Part shown: positions 1 through 7,579 of the stretch, piece after piece
Numbering within the stretch: the stretch's first letter is position 1
How the letters are laid out: every line of letters begins with the position of its first letter
Assembly (NCBI GenBank): GCA_900550035.1
Contig: URQS01000041.1
Coordinates: 1-29,915, forward strand
DNA from: an uncultured Prevotella sp.
GTDB lineage: Bacteria > Bacteroidota > Bacteroidia > Bacteroidales > Bacteroidaceae
Direction: 5' to 3'
DNA: 29,915 nucleotides
The notes under the pieces: generated by a model
The model's database searches: none
The model's input: the letters and a program-made list of their open reading frames with translations, nothing else
Told to the model about the DNA's origin: nothing
Position numbers and translations under genes: made by a program

Positions 1-1669
1 CACGTTTCTCTACGAATGACTTATTCCCCAACGTGCTGTTATAGCCCGTGATTGTCAAGTTGCCTATCTTGTGCGTGTATTCGTTTAGATATTTTCTTGC
101 AAGTTCTGTATCGCCACCAGCAATCATATCAATCCAACATTGTGGTATGTTTTCTCCTTCTGGGAAGATATGCTCAATCGTCCATACATACACATTCTTC
201 GGATTACGAGCCCAAAGGTTTGTCCATGTTTCTTGTGTCATGGCAGACTCGGCAAGCTTACAAAGCATGTATCGGGCCGCTCCGACATTTTCTTTATAAA
301 TATCCCCTTGCAGACTTTTCTTAAACATTTCGTCTGTCGCGCAGTTATTATCTGTGTCTAATAACTTCACAATGACATTGATAACCTCCTTACCTTTTGG
401 CATCTCATCCTCTATATGGGCTATAATGTCCATGAAGATGCGTGTAAGGTCACGAGTACTTGGATAGTCCGTAACATTACGTCTTACAAAATACTTGTTC
501 AATAACTCTATCAACGTGTTGATGTCAGTATCCTCCAACTCTAGTACCATTTTATTCTTCAAAACATACATCAGAAGAAGATAAGAAGGCGCACCTTGTA
601 TGTGTTCAAGGTCTTCAAGGTTCTTTCTGTATGGGTTTTCATCTTGCTCCTGCAGTATCAGCCACGAATAGTATCTTCCACATTTGAGGATATCAGTTAG
701 AAACGAGTTGAGGTCATTATTAATAAGTTTTTCAAAGATATTGAGCAAATTCGATTTTGTTGCGACTACTCCAAGAGGGTCTTTCTTTCTGTCGTTGTCA
801 CTACGAAACGGATCGTTCAAAGCACGTTTGAACGCATTGTAATACTGACGAAAGAAACGTTCTTGGGTTCCATAATCATCTGAAAGATACGTCAAGAGCT
901 GCTGCCAACGATTGAAGCAATCATCTGTCGTAAGATGATTATTCTCCGCTCTTGCCATGATAAGATTCTTCATCAAGTCAATGGCTGTAAGTGGAGTTCC
1001 ACGATTGTTAAGCGACTCAAACAACACATAGGCGTCCGAATGAGAGGATACTTCCATTTTTACAAGCATAGCTTGCTTCAACTTATCATATTTGCCCAAG
1101 AGAAATGCAACCTTATTCTCTGGCGTCATACTCTCCATTTCCTTGTCCATAAGCCAAAGAAAATGCTGATAGCAGCGGGAAACTTTGCGTACACCAAAGT
1201 AAGAATGCTTGATGGATACAGATTTCTTCAGTCCAAGTTCTGACATAATGAAATTAAAGTCTTCCAGATTGTGATTCTGCACTTGGGGTACCAATTTCAT
1301 TTCATTCGGCGAAAGATTACTTTTAAGTGATTTACGCAATGAAGGAAGGATGTCATCGTCATCTTCATCCATAAAACTTTTATACTCTTTCAGACGTGTG
1401 TAAATGGCAGCCAAGAAAAGGCTGATTGTAGTCAGTCTTTGCTGTCCGTCAATGACCTCCATATAAGGGTTAATCGAATCACCCAATGGAATACAGATGA
1501 TAGAGCCGATAAAATATTCCGGATTATTCTCGCTGATATCATCATAGAGTGCATCCCATTCTCTGTAACTCCATGTGTATTCACGCTGATACTTCGGAAT
1601 GGAATAGTAAAACTTTCCATCCGAAGCAAATATTTCATATATATGGTATTTGTTTACGCTTTGTATCAT
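1..1669 (-). CDS. GmrSD-like DUF262/DUF1524 protein, partial (3' end outside window)
   Basis: The minus frame is open from an ATG at 1669 to the window edge (556 codons, no stop), so the C-terminus is missing. The N-terminal DUF262 domain shows IPKYQREYTWS (residues 24-34) and the ParB-like nucleotide-binding motif DGQQRLTT (74-81). The C-terminal DUF1524 part shows the HNH-type motif IEHIFP (about 498-503) followed by HKIGNLTITGYN. Proteins with both domains include the type IV restriction enzyme GmrSD, which cuts modified phage DNA using a nucleotide. That this protein is a nuclease is inferred from the family. It lies 88 bp downstream of the Fic gene on the same strand and may be the last gene of an XRE-Fic-DUF262 unit. 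No separate promoter box was seen in the 88-bp gap. Confidence 0.9.
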   Translation of the reverse strand, partial: MIQSVNKYHIYEIFASDGKFYYSIPKYQREYTWSYREWDALYDDISENNPEYFIGSIICIPLGDSINPYMEVIDGQQRLTTISLFLAAIYTRLKEYKSFMDEDDDDILPSLRKSLKSNLSPNEMKLVPQVQNHNLEDFNFIMSELGLKKSVSIKHSYFGVRKVSRCYQHFLWLMDKEMESMTPENKVAFLLGKYDKLKQAMLVKMEVSSHSDAYVLFESLNNRGTPLTAIDLMKNLIMARAENNHLTTDDCFNRWQQLLTYLSDDYGTQERFFRQYYNAFKRALNDPFRSDNDRKKDPLGVVATKSNLLNIFEKLINNDLNSFLTDILKCGRYYSWLILQEQDENPYRKNLEDLEHIQGAPSYLLLMYVLKNKMVLELEDTDINTLIELLNKYFVRRNVTDYPSTRDLTRIFMDIIAHIEDEMPKGKEVINVIVKLLDTDNNCATDEMFKKSLQGDIYKENVGAARYMLCKLAESAMTQETWTNLWARNPKNVYVWTIEHIFPEGENIPQCWIDMIAGGDTELARKYLNEYTHKIGNLTITGYNSTLGNKSFVEKR

Positions 1670-1757
1670 TTGTTAGAATATCTTATTATTTGCTAGTTCT
1701 ATCAGGCTACAAGTCTGTTCGTTTAATCTCCCTACTCCGAATCATCGACAACACATG

Positions 1758-2393
1758 TTATTTCGAATTTTCGATATTATCTCTTAATTTATTTAATGCA
1801 GTTTCATGATATGAAAAATATTTAGGTTCTTGATAAGAACGTGACGATGGCTCATACCCCTCATAGTAATAGCTCTGTTCTATTCCCTTGAATATCACTT
1901 CGCGGTTCTCTGTATCAGAAGTGAGGTTCTGTGAGAGCAGATAGCGCAGTTCGAGGTCGTTGATGGGTGAACGTTCCATGGCCGAGAGATACTGGTCTTT
2001 GTCAACATACTGCCAATTAACCACTTTGCCTATAGAGCGTTTGAGCATCATGTCGAGCCAGATGCGAGTGGAGCGGCCGTTGCCCTCCATGAAAGGATGG
2101 CAAACATTCATCTCAACATACTTTTCTATGATTTGCTCAAAAGTGTCTTCAGGCATTTTCTCCACAGCAGCAAGGGCGGCTTCAAGATAGAGGCTATTAG
2201 CAAAGCGAAAGCCCCCTTTTGCTATATTTTTGTCACGAACAACGCCAGCAAAGGGATACAGGCCCTCAAACAGATAATGATGTATCTGCTGAAGACCTAC
2301 TGTAGTTCCAACTGGAATTCTATCTATATCGCCCGACTCATAGAGGCGGTGTGCGTTATCTAACGATTTTCCGTCTATTTCCTTTGTTGTCAT
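1758..2393 (-). CDS. Class III Fic protein AMP-transferase
   Basis: This 211-residue single-domain Fic protein carries the complete active-site motif HPFMEGNGR at 99-107, with the catalytic histidine at 99. Fic enzymes of this type transfer AMP from ATP to target hydroxyl groups. The C-terminal helix carries SYYYEG at 174-179, which fits the inhibitory motif (S/T)xxxE(G/N) with Glu178. That is the layout of class III Fic proteins such as Neisseria NmFic, which inhibit themselves and act on gyrase. The target here is unknown. It starts 21 bp after the XRE gene ends, so the two are probably co-transcribed and may form a toxin-regulator pair. Length and motifs are intact, so an active enzyme is expected. 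Confidence 0.93.
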   Translation of the reverse strand: MTTKEIDGKSLDNAHRLYESGDIDRIPVGTTVGLQQIHHYLFEGLYPFAGVVRDKNIAKGGFRFANSLYLEAALAAVEKMPEDTFEQIIEKYVEMNVCHPFMEGNGRSTRIWLDMMLKRSIGKVVNWQYVDKDQYLSAMERSPINDLELRYLLSQNLTSDTENREVIFKGIEQSYYYEGYEPSSRSYQEPKYFSYHETALNKLRDNIENSK

Positions 2394-2414
2394 AATCTTC
2401 TAATTGTATTCGTC

Positions 2415-2675
2415 TTACTGGTTTGATGAGATATTAAGAAGTTTCTCCGCTTCTATCTCAATTCGGCTTTTCTTCGTCTGCACAATGAGAGAGCGCACAT
2501 CCACACCAAGAGCCTCTGCCACTTGAACAAGCGTTTCAAGGCTTGGTTGCGAATAGTTGGTACACCATTTACTCACTGTTGCAGGATCTTTACCCAATTG
2601 GTCTGCCAACCACTTCGCAGTTCGTTTGTTTTCTACCAATACTATTTTTATGCGATTGATGTCTTTCCTTGTCAT
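2415..2675 (-). CDS. XRE-family helix-turn-helix regulator
   Basis: An 86-residue Cro/CI-type DNA-binding protein. The helix-turn-helix runs over about residues 18-60: TAKWLADQLGKDPATVSKW forms helices 2 and 3, and SLETLVQVAEALGVDVRSL forms the following helices. It is the first gene of a minus-strand set with Fic (21 bp downstream) and DUF262/DUF1524. Regulators in this position commonly repress their own operon. A good Bacteroidetes-type promoter lies just upstream (2698-2729). Whether it also counteracts Fic directly cannot be read from sequence. The C-terminal 25 residues are charged and have no recognised domain. Confidence 0.88.
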   Translation of the reverse strand: MTRKDINRIKIVLVENKRTAKWLADQLGKDPATVSKWCTNYSQPSLETLVQVAEALGVDVRSLIVQTKKSRIEIEAEKLLNISSNQ

Positions 2676-2697
2676 ATCCTTTCATTTATATCATATG

Positions 2698-2729
2698 CAA
2701 AGATAAAAACATTCTATGAAAATCACAAA
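2698..2729 (-). promoter_or_regulatory. Promoter of the XRE-Fic-DUF262 unit
   Basis: On the minus strand, TTTG (2726-2729) and TATCTTTG (2698-2705) are separated by exactly 20 bp. This matches the Bacteroidetes sigma-ABfr consensus TTTG-N19-21-TAnnTTTG. Transcription would start only about 15-20 bases before the XRE start codon. Confidence 0.7.
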
Positions 2730-3016
2730 AGACTATGGAAATAGTTGCCTAAATTATTGCGTTTTACATCTATTTCAACACAAAACAGTAGCATTTCAAA
2801 ATTTCAAAATTTCACAATCTTATTTCTACCATTTCCTTCCCTTTTCTCACTGATTATAACTACCTTTACATAAGATAAGCATCACCTCGGGATAAAGTAC
2901 GAATAGAGACAAATATCGTACAAGCAGTAAAAAAGTGTTACAAAATAAAAATCGATTCTAGAGATTTCAGATGGCGTTTTTAGTGGTTTTAAGGGCTCTA
3001 TTTTCGTGTTTTTATT

Positions 3017-3077
3017 CAATAAGGGCTTCGTTGCACTTCAAAAGGACTACTGTTGGAGTGCAACGAAGCCCTTATTG
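3017..3077. repeat. 21-bp perfect inverted repeat with 19-nt loop
   Basis: The arms 3017-3037 and 3057-3077 are perfect inverted copies (core cttcgttgcact / agtgcaacgaag). The loop at 3038-3056 contains tcaaaaggac, whose inverted copy recurs at 3113-3122, so alternative pairings are possible. It resembles interspersed palindromic units of Prevotella-type genomes (from memory, not checked). Confidence 0.85.
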
Positions 3078-3108
3078 CATTGCAAAACGACTACAGTTGC
3101 AATGCAAT
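3074..3108. repeat. 12-bp perfect inverted repeat
   Basis: The arms attgcattgcaa (3074-3085) and ttgcaatgcaat (3097-3108) flank an 11-nt loop. The left arm overlaps the right arm of the preceding 21-bp palindrome by four bases, so both hairpins cannot form fully at once. Confidence 0.85.
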
Positions 3109-3113
3109 AGTTG

Positions 3114-3133
3114 TCCTTTTGAAATCAAAAGGA
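3114..3133. repeat. 9-bp inverted repeat with 2-nt spacer
   Basis: The arms tccttttga (3114-3122) and tcaaaagga (3125-3133) are perfect. The left arm can also pair with the loop of the 21-bp palindrome (3038-3046). Confidence 0.75.
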
Positions 3134-3215
3134 GCATTTTTGTGGGGAGAGACATTGCACACTCGCATCGTTATAATGTTTAATTGTCTGTATATGAGTA
3201 ATATATACGCTGCAC

Positions 3216-3277
3216 GCTCAAAACTCGCGAATTTCGAGCTAAAGAATTCCTTGTGCGTTCAGCTCGCAGTTTTGAGC
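3216..3277. repeat. Inverted repeat gctcaaaact / agttttgagc
   Basis: Perfect 10-bp arms lie at 3216-3225 and 3268-3277. With one bulged base the pairing extends a few bases further inward. It lies downstream of the HxlR gene, which ends at 3353 on the minus strand, and could aid termination, but there is no clean T-tract. Confidence 0.6.
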
Positions 3278-3352
3278 GGTTAGAAATACAAATATAGGAG
3301 CGAAGCGCTGCTCACTCCGGGTGGTGTATGGTGAAGTGTTGAGGTGATGTAG

Positions 3353-3712
3353 TTACCGTTTCTTATTCCTATCTTTCAAGATACCTGCCATATTATCTTG
3401 TGCCCATACTATCATGTTTTCCGCCACAGGAATGAATGAGCGTGCACGGTCTGTAAGTGAATACTCCACTCTCGGTGGAACTTCGGCATAGACTTGTCGG
3501 GTGATAAAGCCATCCGTCTCCAGTGAGCGTAGGGTGGAGGTTAGTACCTTTTGCGAAATGTCGGGAATGGCTCGGTTGAGAGCATTGAAGCGAATGCTGT
3601 CGTTCTGGTGCATCACGTAGATGACAAGTAATGACCATTTGCCACAAATATGTGACAATACATTGCGAATTGGACAGTCTTGAATGATAGTGTCTGTAAT
3701 CTGATTACTCAT
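3353..3712 (-). CDS. HxlR-family winged-helix regulator
   Basis: A 119-residue protein matching the HxlR/DUF24 family over its whole length: the N-terminal CPIRNVLSHICGKWSLLV with the family cysteine (Cys13), the recognition region RAIPDISQKVLTSTLRSLE, then VPPRVEYSLTDRARSF. HxlR proteins bind DNA as dimers and often sense electrophiles or oxidants through the N-terminal cysteine. The gene is divergent from the cupin gene, with a 260-bp shared control region, so the cupin gene is its likely target (inference). Family length is usual (100-130 residues). Confidence 0.93.
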   Translation of the reverse strand: MSNQITDTIIQDCPIRNVLSHICGKWSLLVIYVMHQNDSIRFNALNRAIPDISQKVLTSTLRSLETDGFITRQVYAEVPPRVEYSLTDRARSFIPVAENMIVWAQDNMAGILKDRNKKR

Positions 3713-3765
3713 AATTCTTACTTGGCAAATATATTTGTAATTACTTTGTTCTCACTAATAGTGTA

Positions 3766-3797
3766 CAAAAGTAACTAACATTCTTTGCGTAATACAA
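3766..3797 (-). promoter_or_regulatory. Possible promoter of the HxlR gene
   Basis: On the minus strand TACTTTTG (3766-3773) fits the -7 consensus, with TTG (3795-3797) 21 bp upstream. A second -7-like box, TATATTTG, lies closer to the gene at 3726-3733 but has no -33 partner. Confidence 0.4.
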
Positions 3798-3892
3798 CAT
3801 TCTGTGTTAAAGTATAATAAAACATAAAAACTTAGTACTTGATAATCAGCAATAGTTACCTCGGGGTAAGTAACTCACGCAGAAGTTTCTTC

Positions 3893-3923
3893 TTGTGAGT
3901 AAATAAAAATCATCGTACTTTTG
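3893..3923 (+). promoter_or_regulatory. Promoter of the cupin gene
   Basis: TTG (3893-3895) and TACTTTTG (3916-3923) are separated by 20 bp. The -7 box is identical to the better box of the divergent HxlR gene. A short inverted repeat, ttacc/ggtaa at about 3856-3868, lies upstream and could be an operator. Confidence 0.6.
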
Positions 3924-3972
3924 CATCGTAAAATGAAGGTAATATTTGATAAAAACAAAATATTCAAAGACA

Positions 3973-4422
3973 ATGAAAGAGACAAAGACAATTATCAAGG
4001 CAGAGAATGTTACAGCTGTAGATTTCGGCAAGTTGAGCAACTTGAACGAGTATGTATTGGAACTTACTCCAGAGGTTAAGATACCTGGCAAGGTATTCGG
4101 TGGCGCATTGGTTGGCGCAACAGGAGGTGATTTCTCCTTCCAGTCGTTCGCCCCTGGCACAGAGAGTGGCTTCCTGCATACCCACAAGACTCACGAGGAA
4201 TTGTATTTCTTCCTCAGTGGCAATGGTGAGTTTCAAGTTGACAGTAAGGTATTCCCAATTGCAGAGGGTAGTGTGGTAAGAGTTGCGCCAAACGGTAAGC
4301 GTTCCATCCGTAACAATGGCACGGAACCATTAGTAATGCTCTGCGTGCAATATCGTGGTGCCACTTTTACAACAGAAGATGCCACGGATGGAGTCATATT
4401 GAATGACAAGGTGAAATGGTAA
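3973..4422 (+). CDS. Cupin-domain protein
   Basis: A 149-residue single-cupin protein. The metal-binding cupin motif 1 is visible as HTHKTHEELYFFLSGNGEF (two or three His plus Glu), followed by motif 2 around PIAEGSVVRVAPNGKRSIRN. The frame could start at 3946, but the ATG at 3973 (MKETKT) is preferred because the upstream extension would lie very close to the promoter and adds an unusual basic tail. Cupins of this size are often small metal-dependent enzymes or sugar/redox-linked proteins, and the substrate cannot be told. Divergence from HxlR suggests stress-induced expression (inference). A strong hairpin terminator follows. Confidence 0.88.
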   Translation: MKETKTIIKAENVTAVDFGKLSNLNEYVLELTPEVKIPGKVFGGALVGATGGDFSFQSFAPGTESGFLHTHKTHEELYFFLSGNGEFQVDSKVFPIAEGSVVRVAPNGKRSIRNNGTEPLVMLCVQYRGATFTTEDATDGVILNDKVKW

Positions 4423-4437
4423 GCCGCTTTTTAGCTT

Positions 4438-4483
4438 AAAAAATATAGCCCACCGCTGAATCAGACGGTGGGCTATATTTTTT
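4438..4483. terminator. Bidirectional terminator between cupin and GH92 genes
   Basis: The 18-bp arms (4438-4455 and 4466-4483) have a GC-rich core tagcccaccg/cggtgggcta flanked by A-run and T-run, with a 10-nt loop. The A/T flanks make it rho-independent in both directions. It ends the plus-strand cupin gene and overlaps the stop codon of the minus-strand GH92 gene. Confidence 0.9.
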
Positions 4484-6704
4484 AATGTTTGTCGTGCATT
4501 TTCTTCGACGTCATTTTGTATACCAATGTGCCACCATTCATAATGGCTGCGTGGTCAATGTAGTTCTTTGAGAGCTTCTTGCCATTGAGTGTGATGCTCT
4601 CTACATATTTGTTGGCCTCCGACAGTCCATCGGCTATGACGGTGAAGGTCTTGCCGTTAAGCAAGTGAACGGTTATCTTCTTCATCTGCGGAGCGCCGAA
4701 CACGTATTGACCGCTCACAGGGTTGACGGGATAGAAGCCCATTGCCGAGAGCATGTACCATGCCGACATCTGGCCACAGTCGTCGTTGCCACACAGGCCG
4801 TCTACTGTAGGACGATACTGAGTGTCGAATATCTCGCGAATCAACTCCTGGGTGCGTGATGGGCGACCTGCCAAAGTATAGAGGTAAGCCACGTGGTGGC
4901 TCGGCTCGTTGCCGTGGGCATACTGGCCGATAAGACCGGTAACGTCTGAAAGTTTGCTGTCAAGTTTCAGTGTGAAGAACTGGTCGAGCTTCTTGAGGAA
5001 CGGTTTCGGTCCGCCAAACAGCTTGATGAGTCCCGGTATGTCGTGCTGCACCTGCCATGTATATTGCCATGCGTTGCCTTCGGTGTAATCGCCGCCAATG
5101 CTTTCGGCATGGGCGAGGTTGCTCGGGTCGAATGGTGTCTTCCATGTTCCGTCCGAAAGTCGTGGGCGCATGAACTGCGTAGACTTGTCAAAGAGGTTCT
5201 TGTAGAACTGTGAACGGCGAGCAAAGTATTGCTCATCCTGCTTCTTGCCCATGAGGCGTGCCATGTCGTATGCGCAATAGTCGTCGTACATCGACTCCAA
5301 TGACGATGATACCGACTCCGACTCGGTAAGGTCGGTGGGCAGATATCCGTACTTCATATAGTTCTCCCAATTGCTCTTGAGCTTGTGCGACACGGTCTGT
5401 GTCTTCTTGATGGCTTGGAAAGCACGCTCGGCATCAAATCCACGGAAGCCTTTATGATAAGCTTCGGCAACGATAGACACAGCGTGGTTTGCCACCATAC
5501 AATAGTTCTCTTTGCCCCACAGTCCCCATATAGGGAGGAATCCCTGCACCTCAGCCTGCTCAACAAGCGAATTTACCATGCCGTCGACGCGGTCGGGCAT
5601 CACGATTGTGTAGAACGGGTGAGCAGCGCGATAGGTGTCCCAGCACGAGAAGGTGGAGTAGAACTTGCCACCCTCGGCCTTTACAATCTTGTCATCAGCG
5701 TTGCGGTACATGCCGTCGACATCGGCTATCTGGTTGGGCTGTATCAATGCGTGATAGAACGAAGTGTAGTAGTTCTGCTTCTGTTCCTCAGTACCGTCAA
5801 TGTCAATGCGCTTCAGATATGCGTTCCATTCGTCGTGGGCAGCAGTCTTCACGGCAGCAAAGTCCCATCCCGGCAATTCTGCCTGCAGATTCTTCTTTGC
5901 TCCGTCGATGCTTGTGGTAGACATGGCTATCTTCATGAGCAGCTGTTCGCCCTGGTCGATGCCGTTGAAAGTGGCAACGATGCGTTCGCCTTTCTCCGTG
6001 TCAGCAGCCTTGGCAAGTGTGATGTGGCTTGCCACGGGACGATTGAACTTGATTACGAAGAAGTAGTCTTGCTCTACCCATACGGTATTCTGCACATGTC
6101 CTACAAGGGTGTTGGCGTCTTCCCAGTGGGTTTCGCACAGATTCACCTGCGAGTGATACTGCTTGTCATTCCACGACGGGCCATGCTGCAGGTCGATAAG
6201 CACAGATGTGGAGTCGGCTGAGTCGTAGGTGTAGCGATGAAAAGCAACATGCGGTGTGGCGGTAAGCTCAGCCTTCACCTTGGCATCAGTAAGATATACC
6301 GAGTAGTAGCCTGGTGTGGCAAACTCTTGTGTCTTGACGTAGTGTGAGCGGTACTGGTCCCAAGAACGTGTACGCTTGCCGGTAGACGGCATGACGAGAA
6401 TGTCGCCCAGATCCATACATCCGGTTCCGTTGAGATGGTCTTGCGTAAAGCCCCAGATGATAGAATCGCTGTATACATACTCGGCACAGTAGCGCCATCC
6501 TACGCCACCGGTCACGGGGCTGGTTTGTATCATTCCGAACGGTCGGCATGCTCCTGGAAATGTATGTCCGTTGTCGGCATTGCCTACGAATGGGTTGACA
6601 TACTTAGTGTAGTCGGTCTGTTTGTCGGCTGCGTGCATGCTTGTTGAAAACAGGCACATGACTGCAATGGGCAGACTGAATAATAAGCCTTTTGTCTTAT
6701 TCAT
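4482..6704 (-). CDS. Secreted GH92 alpha-mannosidase
   Basis: A 740-residue glycoside hydrolase family 92 protein. These calcium-dependent exo-acting enzymes remove alpha-mannose from N-glycans and yeast mannan. A signal peptide covers about residues 1-25 (hydrophobic LLFSLPIAVMCLF, then SMHAA). Family motifs are present: YVNPFVGNADNGHTFPGA near residue 35, the HGNEPSHH motif with Glu600 that carries the catalytic acid in the family, and GNDDCGQMSAWY at 639-650 with the Asp pair used in base catalysis. Length is typical. It stands alone rather than in a polysaccharide locus. A lone -7 box (6754-6761) lies upstream. The linkage specificity cannot be assigned. Confidence 0.95.
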   Translation of the reverse strand: MNKTKGLLFSLPIAVMCLFSTSMHAADKQTDYTKYVNPFVGNADNGHTFPGACRPFGMIQTSPVTGGVGWRYCAEYVYSDSIIWGFTQDHLNGTGCMDLGDILVMPSTGKRTRSWDQYRSHYVKTQEFATPGYYSVYLTDAKVKAELTATPHVAFHRYTYDSADSTSVLIDLQHGPSWNDKQYHSQVNLCETHWEDANTLVGHVQNTVWVEQDYFFVIKFNRPVASHITLAKAADTEKGERIVATFNGIDQGEQLLMKIAMSTTSIDGAKKNLQAELPGWDFAAVKTAAHDEWNAYLKRIDIDGTEEQKQNYYTSFYHALIQPNQIADVDGMYRNADDKIVKAEGGKFYSTFSCWDTYRAAHPFYTIVMPDRVDGMVNSLVEQAEVQGFLPIWGLWGKENYCMVANHAVSIVAEAYHKGFRGFDAERAFQAIKKTQTVSHKLKSNWENYMKYGYLPTDLTESESVSSSLESMYDDYCAYDMARLMGKKQDEQYFARRSQFYKNLFDKSTQFMRPRLSDGTWKTPFDPSNLAHAESIGGDYTEGNAWQYTWQVQHDIPGLIKLFGGPKPFLKKLDQFFTLKLDSKLSDVTGLIGQYAHGNEPSHHVAYLYTLAGRPSRTQELIREIFDTQYRPTVDGLCGNDDCGQMSAWYMLSAMGFYPVNPVSGQYVFGAPQMKKITVHLLNGKTFTVIADGLSEANKYVESITLNGKKLSKNYIDHAAIMNGGTLVYKMTSKKMHDKH

Positions 6705-6753
6705 TGTTTATGATTTATTTAATATAGTTTTATTTAGGTTGTTTGCGATAATG

Positions 6754-6761
6754 CAAAGTTA
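6754..6761 (-). promoter_or_regulatory. -7 box upstream of GH92
   Basis: TAACTTTG on the minus strand, 50 bases before the GH92 start codon, fits TAnnTTTG. No TTTG was found at the expected -33 distance. Confidence 0.4.
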
Positions 6762-6789
6762 GTGTTTTTTGCTGAAATGACATAAAAAT

Positions 6790-6815
6790 AGGGTATGCCA
6801 TTTGTGGCATACCCT
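6790..6815 (-). terminator. Terminator after the PAP2 gene
   Basis: The arms 6790-6800 and 6805-6815 (core gggtatgcca/tggcataccc) form an 11-bp stem with a 4-nt loop. On the minus strand it is followed by a T-rich tail, which fits termination of the PAP2 transcript before the GH92 promoter. Confidence 0.8.
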
Positions 6816-6853
6816 TATATATCATATCATATACAGAAGATTACTTGAGATAT

Positions 6854-7462
6854 TTATTCATGACGCACACATCTTATTGGGCGGAACATTGCGAAGCGCA
6901 TATATATGTATTTAAACAACATATACATAAGGTATCCTACGCATATTCCAGTTATTCCTCCGCATACTACGTCGCCCAAATAGTGCACGCCAAGGTATAT
7001 GCGTGAGTAGCTTACTATCAGAGCGAGTGAGAAGATGAATATTGTGAAGTAGCGTTTTTTTATGATTCTTGATCCGAATACAGCAGCACCGAAAGCGTTG
7101 GCTGCATGGCTTGACATAAATCCGTATGGTCCGCCGTGATAGTTGTTGACGTAGTGCAGCAAATCGGCTATCTGCAAGTTGTGCGACGGACGCAGACGTG
7201 CTATCCATGGCTTGAACAGTGATGAAGCAATCTGGTCGCACATTGCTATCGTGATGGCGAGCGTAACCACTGCCAGAACTGTCATTCGCCAATTGCGGTT
7301 GTTGTTCTTAAAAATGCAATAGATAAAAAACAAAGCCACGGGCACCCATATCAGGCGCGACGAAAGAGTCCAGAATGTAGTGTCTGCTACACTACCCATG
7401 TCGTTGTTGAGATACACTGTGACCGACTTGTCAGCCGAGTCGATAGTTTGAATGATGTCCAT
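6854..7462 (-). CDS. PAP2-family membrane phosphatase
   Basis: A 202-residue integral membrane protein with the three phosphatase signature motifs: KPWIARLRP (84-92, KX6RP), SSHAAN (117-122, with the motif-2 His119) and SRIYLGVHYLGD (153-164, with His160 and Asp164). Several hydrophobic helices surround them (about 36-50, 60-76, 138-152, 165-185). Family members remove phosphate from lipids such as undecaprenyl pyrophosphate, lipid A or phosphatidic acid phosphates. The substrate cannot be told apart here. The gene stands between a patatin-like hydrolase and GH92 on the same strand, with its own -7 box upstream and a terminator downstream. Confidence 0.93.
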   Translation of the reverse strand: MDIIQTIDSADKSVTVYLNNDMGSVADTTFWTLSSRLIWVPVALFFIYCIFKNNNRNWRMTVLAVVTLAITIAMCDQIASSLFKPWIARLRPSHNLQIADLLHYVNNYHGGPYGFMSSHAANAFGAAVFGSRIIKKRYFTIFIFSLALIVSYSRIYLGVHYLGDVVCGGITGICVGYLMYMLFKYIYMRFAMFRPIRCVRHE

Positions 7463-7500
7463 ATTTGCGCAAAAAAAGTTCTATAGGTTCTTTTCGGGCG

Positions 7501-7508
7501 CAAAGGTA
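7501..7508 (-). promoter_or_regulatory. -7 box upstream of PAP2 gene
   Basis: TACCTTTG on the minus strand, about 40 bases before the start codon, is a full TAnnTTTG match. No clear -33 TTTG is seen. Confidence 0.45.
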
Positions 7509-7579
7509 TAACATTTTTCGTGAAATGTGTATGTTATCGGAAGTGATTTTTGCCTTTACGGGAGCATTTTTCGTTATTT

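Larger units (their letters stand above)
2730..3352. other. Gene-free palindrome-rich spacer
   Basis: No credible gene was found here. The left part is AT-rich with short tandem tttcaaaa units near 2795-2815. The middle (3017-3133) holds nested perfect inverted repeats. The right part (3216-3277) holds another inverted repeat. Short ORFs across the stretch simply read through the palindromes and resemble nothing known. Confidence 0.6.

Noticed and set aside
48..361. Three overlapping plus-strand ORFs of 73-90 codons
   Set aside because: They lie antisense to the DUF262/DUF1524 gene, whose reading is supported by clear motifs; they show no domain.
935..1809. Plus- and minus-strand ORFs of 68-102 codons
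   Set aside because: They are shadows of the DUF262/DUF1524 and Fic genes in other frames.
2971..3283. Two plus-strand ORFs of 70-76 codons in the spacer
   Set aside because: They read through the nested palindromes, have no domain and no convincing promoter.
5385..6221. Long plus-strand ORF of 278 codons
   Set aside because: Fully antisense to the GH92 gene; the composition reflects codon bias of the real gene and no domain is visible.
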